64,000 nt of DNA from Kalmusia sp. IMI 367209 (taxonomy: Eukaryota; Ascomycota; Dothideomycetes; Pleosporales; Didymosphaeriaceae): positions 434,001-498,000 of the forward strand of contig JAPEUQ010000008.1 in the NCBI GenBank assembly GCA_027946365.1, read 5' to 3'. Shown in pieces: positions 11,688-20,641 of this stretch. Below the pieces are notes generated by a model. That model was not told the DNA's origin. It saw nothing but the letters and a program-made list of their open reading frames with translations, and did not search any database. Both the position numbers and the translations under genes were made by a program. Each line of letters begins with the position of its first letter. Position 1 is the stretch's first letter.

Positions 11688-12023
11688 ATGCACCTCAAAC
11701 TCGGTGTCCTCGCATTTTTGCCTCTTGCAGTCGCGCTACCTATAGCTATCAAAGGTACCAACACATAACACGGCTGAGATATTGAGTACTCACGGGAGGA
11801 GTTAGGGCAAGATGGAGTAGGGCAAGATGGAGCCGGGGCAATAGCAATTGTTCGGTCTTCCTTTGATAAGGTCGATAGTCGATCTGAAAGTGAGGCAAAC
11901 TGTTCTGACGGTGTCTGTGTTTTGCGCTACAATGCAGACGTAGACCAAGAGGCTGGAGTGGATGGACAGAATTGCTCTGGTACTATTTGTGTTTTACGAT
12001 ACAATAGTGATGTGGACAAGTAG
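11688..12023 (+). CDS. Small secreted two-repeat peptide, candidate RiPP precursor
   Basis: Exons 11688..11754 and 11806..12023, joined across a 51-bp intron, encode 94 residues. It has a clear signal peptide (MHLKLGVLAFLPLAVA, cleavage near ALPIA). After a Gly-rich GQDGVGQDGAG segment and a linker come two copies of a 16-residue unit: NCSDGVCVLRYNADVD (nt 11898..11945) and NCSGTICVLRYNSDVD (nt 11970..12017), separated by QEAGVDGQ; the protein ends with Lys. Each unit has two Cys four residues apart, one Tyr and an N-C-S sequon. Twelve of 16 residues are identical, while six of those twelve codons differ silently, so the peptide seems to be under selection. The adjacent UstYa-type gene makes a ribosomal-peptide precursor the leading idea. 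Unlike ustiloxin- or phomopsin-type precursors there is no Lys-Arg site between units. A small secreted effector is the alternative. Confidence 0.72.
11805..11834 (+). repeat. Two 15-bp tandem units at the intron/exon border
   Basis: GGGCAAGATGGAGTA and GGGCAAGATGGAGCC follow each other and encode GQDGV-GQDGA. Each unit is preceded by AG, giving two in-frame splice acceptors 15 bp apart. Confidence 0.75.
11898..12017 (+). repeat. Two diverged copies of the 48-bp peptide unit
   Basis: Copies at 11898..11945 and 11970..12017, separated by 24 bp. They are clearly similar in protein (12/16) but strongly diverged in DNA, so the duplication is old and the protein has been kept. Confidence 0.8.
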
Positions 12024-12631
12024 ATGAAAACGGTAACAGGCACTCTCGCGTTTATAGCGTAGAGAAAGGAATGCATAGCCCTATTGCATCTAATTTACAC
12101 ATTATAAATCTATTACTGCAAGATGTTTGGGGTAAGGGGACCATATGTTACAGACCCTTTAAGCTCCTGAAACAATCATTTTGTGCACTATGAGGCCATT
12201 TGCTTGAGCACAGCGGTATCTGCAAGATGGTTAGGTCAATTTCTATTGTGAACGTGATGTAAAGATCTCAATTGCGCAACTCAGTTTGACTGATGTTCCC
12301 TTACGTTGAGAATTAAGAAAGCGATGATAATAACACCCTGATATATATCTATGAGTTACACCTGTAAGCTAGCCTAAAGCTTCATTCGTGAGAAAATGTA
12401 GATTAGCATGTATGCGACTACGATTTCGAAGATGACACTTCTAATGTAATAGTCAGCAGAGTGAAACATATACAAGAACTTACAATAAACACCAAAAAGC
12501 GCAGACAGCACGTGCAATGAGACAGAATTCTACAGTGAGATTAAGATCATGACAATTAACCATAATGCAACGCAATCGGAATATAGTTTGATATACGAAC
12601 CCATCGTTTGTGTTACTAGCTCATGAAGACT
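12024..12631. other. Convergent intergenic region, 608 bp
   Basis: AT-rich, between the 3' ends of the repeat peptide gene and the coiled-coil gene. No coding frame could be supported. Confidence 0.45.
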
Positions 12632-13275
12632 TTACAAAGCTTTGTAATCTAGCCGAACCATTCCGTTATGTTTAGGAACCTGCATGTCTTGGAAGAATTG
12701 GAAGATCATAGAGAGAGTATCCTCCACAGATTTTTGCACCTTCCGTACGACCTGCTTGGTCGCATGCAAGAGTGTAACAATTCCTTCGTAGACTTTTCCC
12801 GCAACTTCTTTGATGTAGTTGAGAACAATTCCAAGTATTCTCTCCATGGAAAAAACCGTTTCTTCAGCACAGTCACGTAGGCGTCTAGTATCTGGTTCTT
12901 TGAAGTTGAGCACCTGAATAATGCGGACCATCGTCTTCTTCAGCCACTGTGTAGTCTCATCGATCCGTTGATTTATCTTTTCCTTTGCGGTCTGGCTTAA
13001 CCTATCAAGTTCCTTTTCCAAATCCTCCACCGCCATCTCAGAATCGCTCATCTTCTGGACATCTTCGTTGTATTCTTGTGCCACTTCATTGGCGTACTTC
13101 GCGTTATCTTCTGCACGAGTCTGAATGATCTGCATAGCCTCGTTGACGTTTTGAGGGCCATCGAGGAAGCGCCGTCCGTCGACTCTATTAATATCGCTAG
13201 CAATGTTATCATCCTAAAATCCACGCAAAAATACATATTTTCTATCCAGTGGGGCAGAGGTACAACGTACCGCAT
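12632..13275 (-). CDS. Coiled-coil protein of unknown function
   Basis: Not recognised. The main exon (13196..12632 in the best model) is Glu/Lys/Arg-rich, with a long helical, coiled-coil-like stretch (EDLEKELDRLSQTAKEKI, then MVRIIQVLN, MERILGIVLNYIKEV and VVRKVQKSVEDTLSMIFQFF). There is no signal peptide or membrane segment. The open frame extends upstream of the first internal Met through DINRVDGRRFLDGPQNVNEA, so an upstream exon is needed. One solution is a 5-nt first exon (13275..13271, ATGCG) with intron 13197..13270, giving 189 residues; the start is therefore uncertain. It lies convergent to the repeat peptide gene and may or may not belong with it. Confidence 0.5.
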
Positions 13276-15304
13276 AGCTATGTTGCTATAGAAGATTCAG
13301 CCTCAAACTTGCTTTTAGACTAGATAGGGTTGAAAATTTTGAAGAGATCTTACTAGAGGATAAACTCTTGGTCTGCGCTAGCAAGGTTCAGTGGATGAGA
13401 AGTTGATAACTATTCGGAATTGTGATAGAATCTTCTGCAAACGATGTGAATGAAAAGTGATGCATTTTAGAGACGAATCTTCGTTAAGAAGCGAGAGAAC
13501 GGAATCGATATAAATAGAGAACAGGTAGAGAGGGCGTAATTAGGCTTTCAAGGCCGTGTTGAGTTCTTGCCAACATATAGATCTCTCTTGCATAAGGAAG
13601 CGATAAGCTGGCTTGCTGTGTTACCTGTGTTGTGCCTAACCGGGAGAAAACAAACTTGACTGAAACTCCTTGTATTAGATATATCCCTTGGAGACACACT
13701 CGGCTCTTATACTCAGCCAACACCTGATAGATCGCATTTCTCGAGAAGAACGCCATACTGTCTATCTAGCATGCTGTAGAGTATGAGAAGACAACGAAGT
13801 AGCGGAAATCTTTTCATTCAGAAATATGTTACCGAAGTTTGGTGCAGAGAGACCGAAGAAGATATTATTTCCATTGATCATGTGGCTTGGAATGCTAAGA
13901 GAGGAATTTCATGCTGATAACACTCTTTCCTTGCATCCTGCTCTACCATAGTTGTCTACTGACAGATTTTCGCGTTCAGACTCATAAACAATTGCCGAGG
14001 ATACCCGTAACGAGCATTCCAACGCGCTATACCGTGGAATTGAAAGATTCCATAGCGCTTACCCAATTCTAATTCCACTAACCGTATCTTCAAAATCCCC
14101 CAGCCCTGATTCTATCTAGCCTGAGCCCCTTTGATACTGGTCTATTTATCAGTATGCCTACGACCCGCGGAAACCTACCGCATCTTACTTGTTAAGGTCA
14201 TTGGTAGTATTGTGAAAATAGCAGTGAACGCCATAATTAGCATGCAAGTGGTCCTGTCAATTTGCTCTCCAAACTTTACCAAAGTGCTAAGCGAAATTCA
14301 ATCAGAATTAGGACTTCTCCAAGCAGCTGGACTCTTACTTCGTCCTGTAGTCACGAGTATATCAGTCAGACGCTACGGGCATACCACCAAGCGACAATGG
14401 TTTGAAGCTCGACATATTAGGATGAGAAGACTTCAAGATTGGGTAAGAATTTAATAAAAGCTTTTCCACAGAGTGTATTCCTTATGTATTATATGATGAG
14501 TTGATTAGCTGCTGAATGCGTATGCCTACGAATGTTTACTGGTATGCACATGAAAAAGTGACCCGGTATCCGTCGAAAAAGCGTCAGCTATCTAGAAGTT
14601 CATTATCATCGCACAATGTGCTCTTTCAAAGCAGCATTATGGACATTACTTTATCTTGCAGTATCGATGGAATTTTAATGGATACATTACAAAGTAAATT
14701 CATTGACTATTACTCCTTGGAATAGTTAGAACGATGCGTCTCAGCATGCAGGAAGTGGATAAGTTAAATATTAGATTTTAGTAGAACAGTCTACTATGCC
14801 AGGCAGTTTAATGCTGACGCGAATGGGTAACGCTCTGGTTGTAGTACCGAAATGCTTAGCTTGTCGAATAAACATACCATCCATTTCTTCGAATGTTGAT
14901 TTAGAATGATCACGTGCAACATGTCAAGTGATGTTGCCATTGACATGAAATAGGACATTTTCTGAAAATTGGCAGATGATCCCGATTCACAGTGGATATT
15001 GGTGAGAGGGTTGGGCCCATGACGTCACTCCTTTGCTCGGCAGAACGCTATTAGATTCTAGCCTAAACAAGCAGGTGCATAAGCCGTTCCGAGGTCTCCT
15101 TTTTAGCCTCCGCACCAAAAACCACACTCAATGACTGTCAATTCGTGGAGAATTCTCCGCATCGGAACATGAGCTCTAAGCGGGATCGTGGGGAAGGGTA
15201 CGGGCTAGCCAAGTGTCATTGAACGGGCATCGGCACAATGCGTGGGGAGTACTTATAACGAATTTTCCAGGTACATTTTGAAGTATACAGGGAACTTTTT
15301 CACG
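13276..15304. other. AT-rich region of 2.0 kb without a supported gene
   Basis: Contains open frames up to about 107 codons (for example 14131..14454 plus, 13484..13756 minus), but none shows domain resemblance, a signal peptide, or clean exon structure. It may be decayed DNA flanking the proposed peptide locus. The segment just before 15305 is presumably the promoter of the GH5 gene. Confidence 0.4.
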
Positions 15305-16847
15305 ATGAGGTTGTGCGAATATGTGTTGTTGGCTGCTACGGCTTTCCAGGGTGTCACTAGCCACGCTCTATCTGCACCCGATGTCTCCAATCACCTGATC
15401 TCACGCCAAGCCCAGCGCAATGGTAGCTGGCCGTATGGACCATTCTCAACAAAAGGCAGGGACATTGTGAACTCTCGGGGTGAAGCAGTGACCTGGGCAG
15501 GTGTCAATTGGCCAGGATCCGGGGAGACAATGGTGCCTGAAGGAGTGGAGTGGAGTTCGGTCGAAGACATCCTCGATATGATTAAAAGCGTTGGATTCAA
15601 CTTCATCCGTCTAACATACGCGATCGAAATGGTGGACCAAATATACGAGCGGAACGGCAGCGATGTTCCGCTTGAGGTCGCTATGATCACTGGCTTGGGC
15701 TATGAGAATGGCACAAAGGTCACGAAAGAGATGGTGGCGAAGAACCAAGGCTGGACGAAAGATACAGGACGCTTCGAGGTGTGGGATCGCATCGCTGAGG
15801 CAGCATTCGAAAGAGGATTATACATTCATCCTGATGTGCATGTTGGGAAAGGACAATGGTGCTGCAACAACACAGATGGTAATGCTTGGTTCGACGATTA
15901 TAATTTCCCAGTCACGAATTGGCACCGTGGCCTCCAATACGTTGCCAAATGGGCGAAGAAGCACCCAAATGTCGTTTCTATGTCCCTTCGGAATGAATTG
16001 CGACGAGCAATCAACACTACTGCTCCGACTTCGACAACGGGATATAATTGGTTGACATTTGTGGGAAATTATACAGCAGCGACTGATGCTATATTTTCCG
16101 CCAACCCGGACATTCTGGTCACTTGGAGTGGCTTGCAGTATGATCAAGATCTGTCAGCCTTGTGCGTGTTTCAACTTCTCCTCGTGTACAACTCCAGATC
16201 AAAACTTCGATGGCTGTGTCGTGTATCGTGGGTGTACTCAGTCCACAAACCAGTCTTTACGCTTCTGTCCTATCACTATATCCATCGCTAACTTGTTTGT
16301 GACTAGAACATCCGGCCTAAATCTCAATATCGCCCCACTCTACAAAGGCGACGCGATTCGCGATGGTCACCGCCGCAAACCGGTAACTTTCGACCTAAGC
16401 ACTCATCCATGGGCAGACAAGGTTGTGTACGAGCTACACCTCTACAGTATGTCTGAAAATCTCGACACAGGAAACTGCCCAATTATCGAAGCCGAGCTGT
16501 ATCAATCTGGGTTCAACGCACTGGGCATTTCTGCACCGGCGGCGTGTAACATTACTAAAGACTGCCCAAAAGCTGTAAGGGAAACTCCCGTGATTCTGTC
16601 TGAGTTTGGATGGGCTCAAGATGAGACGCTCTTCAACGATACGTTGCAAGGATGTCTGAAACAATTTACAACTCAGAACAATGTAAGCTGGGCGATGTGG
16701 AGTCTGGCAGGAAGTTACAGGATAAGAAGTGGGGGCCAGGGCGTGCCTGATACCTGGGCGCTTACAAACTATGAGTGGAATGGCTGGCAGTTTCCAGAGG
16801 GAATCGAGCAATGGTGGAAGCCATGGGCGAAGAAAACGTTAGGTTAA
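15305..16847 (+). CDS. Secreted glycoside hydrolase family 5 (cellulase-type)
   Basis: Exons 15305..16161 and 16307..16847 with a 145-bp intron encode 465 residues. The start at 15305 gives a signal peptide (MRLCEYVLLAATAFQG, cleavage near SHA); an earlier in-frame start would bury it. GH5 features: WAGVNWPGSGE near the N-terminus, FNFIRLTYAIEMV (beta-strand 2-3 region), HPDVHVGKGQWCC, RNELR with the acid/base Glu231, and ILSEFGWAQ with the nucleophile Glu385, then a WAMWSL strand and the terminal WKPWAKKTLG. The spliced join DLSAL-TSGLNLNIAP agrees with related proteins. It should cleave beta-1,4- or related beta-glycans outside the cell; the exact substrate is not readable. Several N-x-S/T sites are present. 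Confidence 0.88.
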
Positions 16848-16917
16848 ATGTACAGTACTCTTGTTTTACTCAGCTACCTCCAAACGCATGAAATAGCGAA
16901 CAAATCCCGCATCATCG

Positions 16918-18846
16918 TTATAAGTACTCCTCCAAACATCTTTCATGAAGGTCCCAAATCTCTTCATTGTTTCTGGGAGCATCTTCAAGCAATTCTGCCA
17001 TCACATCTGTCTCCCCAGGTCCGGAGGCGCATATCCACTTCCTGGTCGCATACCTATCACCCGACCAGTATGTTTCTCCCACCTCATAAGGATTGTGGGG
17101 ATCTAGCTCTTCATTAAGTTCCGGTAGTTTGGATGTGAATAGGTAGAACTTCGAATAGCTGAATGAAAAGGTAAAAGAGGACCCTGAATCTCGAATCAAT
17201 ATTCTCTCACCAGGTGCCATATTTATTGTGTTATCAGGATTATGGCCAGATATTATAGAGAGGTTCTGAAGATCTGGCAGCTCGGTGCGAGCTACATTTA
17301 GTAGACTCTCGATGACTGGGGCTGTGAGAGCGGGTTGGGCATGTGAGTCGCAGAAGCGAAGGTCTTTCAAGGTGGGCGGAAGTCGTCCGTAAAAACTCCT
17401 CGTAGTAGTAGGCTTGAATATCATTTCCGGTCCTATCGGAAGATTTGCCCACATCTGTGTGACTGTCCATAATCGCTTCAGACAAGTAAATTGGACCAAT
17501 GAATCGAAAGGCTGGTCTTTCCAAATCCCAGGGTCCGTTTGGAACATACTACTAGACGAGTGCTCAATGTAGAGTTCTTCAAGAGAATTCTATAAGGCAG
17601 CGAGATTAGTAAGATATCCGATAAAGGCTGGGGCATCATTGTAGCTCAGGCTGTGACAAGTTACATGGAACGCACTGCGCATGTTCTCAGACTGTACGCT
17701 ATTAAATGTACAGCAAGTATATGGCATGCAATTTACATGCCGTTCAGTGATGTATTTGAATCGAATCGAACTTACCTGAAACGGGGCTAGCAGTTCCACT
17801 AGCTGTGCTGATGTTGGGCATTTCGATTGCACGCAGTTGTAGGATAGTGGCGCAGAGAATTGAAACAGTTTCAAGGCCTGACAAGCTTCGATCACTTGTT
17901 TTAGGTCCCGATACGTCAAACCACAGTGCTTCAGCGTCAAACGCTGTATATTCAGAGACCCCGGACGCAATGCGAATGAAACCGGCGCAATTATTTTCGA
18001 TTTATTCCTCCAGCCACTAATGCAGCCTCGAATGGCCACGCAAGACAGAGTTTCGAACCGCAAGATGTCACCAAAAAAAGCAATTGGCCAGAGCTCTTTC
18101 TCATAGCGCCGTGTACCTATCGAGGTAAATTGTTGCAAAGCCCAATGTCGCTTCACAGCACGTTTCCATGGCAGAGCATTCTCGATGTTTGGCGCGCCGT
18201 CAATATAGGTTCGCCTAAGATTTGGAAGAAGGGCCACTAGAAGGACCACATATGGGTCGTCCACACCTGCTCGCAACAAATGGCAAAATTTTTCATCAAA
18301 CGAAAGCCTTTCCAGTTTACGGCTAGAAAGATAGTAGGATATATACTGCGAACCCCATATGCAGTCATACTTTGTTTCATACCGTTCGAGCCGCACTGCT
18401 CCCGCATCGTACGGCGTGATGTTGTGTATCAAGCCTAGATTCACAGCTGCGCTGGTGAACAAGATATAGTCTTGTGCCGTCAGATCCAATCCTACGACTT
18501 TACTTCGATCCCACTCCCCAGTGCTGGAGTGATAGAGCTCAAGTCCCGTTTTCAGTAGGTAATCAACTTGGAATCCATCGTCTTTATCGTGGCCGACCAA
18601 AACTTCCCACGCCGGTAACCGTAGACTATGAACGTAGCTCGCTCGTTTCGGGTACGTCAGAAGACATTTGATAAATAGTGCAATGCTCCGACGGCGCAGA
18701 GACGGATTGTGATACTCCCGGTATAGTTCGGGTTCGAGTTGTTCTCGCAAGTGCTTGCAAGTCAGAGATATGTTGAGTAGATCAACTTGAGGGAGGTATG
18801 ATGCGACTAGGAATGAGAGCTCCGTGCTCAATTGTGTAAGAGCCAT
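16918..18846 (-). CDS. F-box protein with leucine-rich-like C-terminal region
   Basis: The N-terminus has an F-box (LSTELSFLVASYLPQVDLLNISLTCKHLREQ region), the adaptor that docks on Skp1 in SCF ubiquitin ligases. The rest is weakly repetitive, as in fungal F-box/LRR proteins. I place the start at 18846, right before the F-box; an in-frame ATG at 18933 is possible. An intron 17692..17775 (84 bp, GTAAGT...TACAG) fits. A TAG at 17590..17592 interrupts the frame, but it is also the AG of a possible 75-bp in-frame intron (17590..17664; donor GTAACT, branch TTACTAAT). The frame continues on the other side (NSLEELYIEHSSSS onward) to 16918. The gene is therefore either intact with two introns or broken by one nonsense codon. 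The substrate is unknown. Confidence 0.68.
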
Positions 18847-19066
18847 TTGAAAATTCGAGGTAGTATAAACAATAGGCTTATGTGAGGTTGGAAGAGGTGT
18901 ACGTATCGAGATTCTAGGCAGAAGCCTCAGCATCCATCGGTACTACGCCACAATAGGTATAGCTGGTCTCGGATCCGAACGGCCATCAACACGAGATTGA
19001 AGTTTTTTTACGTGTGTGTATGCCATGCATTGATACGACCGAGATAGGCTGATTGTCTAAAACTAC

Positions 19067-19996
19067 CTACGGTAGAGCATGTTCGGCTCTTCCACGAGCC
19101 ATCTGGTCTTCAATCTTTTGTACAGCTTCCCGACTTCCCATATCTTTTAGCCACTTAGTATATCGAGGAAATTTCTCCTCAAAACCCGCTAGCTTATCTA
19201 ATTGCTTCAGCAAACCGTTCGCAACTGAAGACCAGGTCACAAACGACAGGTCGGCATAGGTCATCCTGTCACCGACGAGCCATCCGGTACCATTGGCTTC
19301 GAGGGCCTTTTCCAGAACCCCAACAACTCGAAAGACTTCGTTCACATAGCGATCAATAGCAGACGAAATTTTTTGGGAATGGAACCGGGCAAACCAAGTA
19401 GCTTGACCGAAATACGGCGCTTGACCTGAAGGATCATCAGCATGCTTCGACCAACAAAAGTCCATGAGATAACTACCGGAGATCTGGAACGCGAGCCACT
19501 GTTGAGTCAGATACTTCTCAGGAAAAGTCTTGTATGAGAGTTTTTCATCTAGGTCGTATCGATCAATAAGGTATAGAATGATGGCGCCGGACTGTCGTCG
19601 AAGTTAACCTATGCGCACAAAATGGATTTTACTTTTGAATATACCTCCCAAAGTGTCAAGCCAGAGTTCGGGTCCTTGATGGCCGGCAGACGGCCGTTCG
19701 GGTTGATCTTTAGGTAGTCTTCATTCTTAACCTCGGATAACTCTCGATAGTGGATAGTGTAGGGAAGCCCGAGTTCTTCGAGAACCATGCATACCTTCCT
19801 TGATTCAATATCATCAACAGTGGAAGCTACAAACAAGAGGAAAGTATAGAGGGTCTAATGTAAGATGTATACAGTGACAACATTATTTTGGACGATCATC
19901 AAGCTAGTACATCAGAATATTACTTTAAATGAATCATACTTACCAAGGATTAGGCGCTCCCCAATGTCCCCAAAGCTCAATCGCTTCGGTGGACAT
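19067..19996 (-). CDS. Glutathione S-transferase, Ure2/GTT-like
   Basis: Three exons on the minus strand, 19996..19944, 19798..19645 and 19591..19067, encode 243 residues. The N-terminal thioredoxin-fold part reads ELWGHWGAPNPW-KVCMVLEELGLPYTI, where the Trp codon is split by a 145-bp intron, followed by the cis-Pro loop NPNGRLPAI and LWESGAIILYLIDRYD (the E-S glutathione contact). The C-terminal helical domain includes DRMTYADLSFVTW (N-capping/hydrophobic staple region). These features place it with the fungal Ure2p-like GSTs. It should conjugate glutathione to electrophiles or act as a peroxidase; the physiological substrate is unknown. It shares a 645-bp divergent promoter with the Zn2Cys6 regulator, which makes co-regulation possible. 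Confidence 0.87.
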
Positions 19997-20641
19997 GATT
20001 GCTGCAGGTGGATATAACAGAATGAACGTATGTGAAGCGCGATAAATTGGTTGTACCAGAACAATACTATTTGAGAATGCTCAAATCAGTTGAACTAAAT
20101 TCAGCGAGATACGAAGGCACATTATATAGACTGCGGCACCCACAAATTTGACGGAATCAGATACACGTGACCTTGCGAGAAACCTAGCGCCTGGCTAGAG
20201 ACTGTCAGTACATACACGAACTGCCTCTACCTAGACACGAACAAGGGCGCTGTGAGGCGATACAATGACGATATTGATGATAGATGGAGACCGTCGAGGC
20301 GGCAACCAATCAGGAGGCTTGCGAAAAACCTAGCGCATCCTTCGGATATAACACAGCATTTGTCCGAAAAGTTGTTACAGCGCGTCATCCTCCGACTCAT
20401 CTTCATTGTCAGGGAAGATCGAGAGTGGGAAAGGGTGGTAAATAAAGAGTATGTCATTTATTGGGAGTATTGAATGGAAAATACCGATAAATCCTACCTC
20501 GGTTTCTGATTGATCGACCCGTGTCCTGGAGACTTCACCTCCACCAATGACACACGTTTTGCCATGAAAATATTCCAATGATGAAGGAGAATCAGATCGC
20601 ATCTCAACGGCTGATTTAGCTGAATTCTATTCTGGCCCAGA
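19997..20641. other. Divergent intergenic region, 645 bp
   Basis: It lies between the 5' ends of the GST and the Zn2Cys6 regulator. It contains two near-identical 19-bp boxes (listed separately) and a CCAAT box at 20306..20310. Confidence 0.5.
20172..20336 (+). promoter_or_regulatory. Two 19-bp direct repeats in a divergent promoter
   Basis: CTTGCGAGAAACCTAGCGC at 20172..20190 and CTTGCGAAAAACCTAGCGC at 20318..20336 match at 18 of 19 positions and start 146 bp apart, between the GST and the regulator gene. Repeated boxes of this length in a shared promoter suggest a transcription factor site; the regulator itself is one candidate. Inference only. Confidence 0.4.

Noticed and set aside
11688..12023. 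Alpha-type mating pheromone precursor
   Set aside because: Filamentous ascomycete alpha pheromones have a WCxxxGQxC-type core with Kex2 sites; neither is present.
14131..14454. Possible small gene of 107 codons
   Set aside because: No domain, no clean start context, no homology that I can recognise; lies in AT-rich DNA.
16162..19943. Introns of the same 145-bp length in the GH5 and GST genes, suggesting introner-like elements
   Set aside because: The two intron sequences share no similarity when compared by eye, so the equal length is chance.
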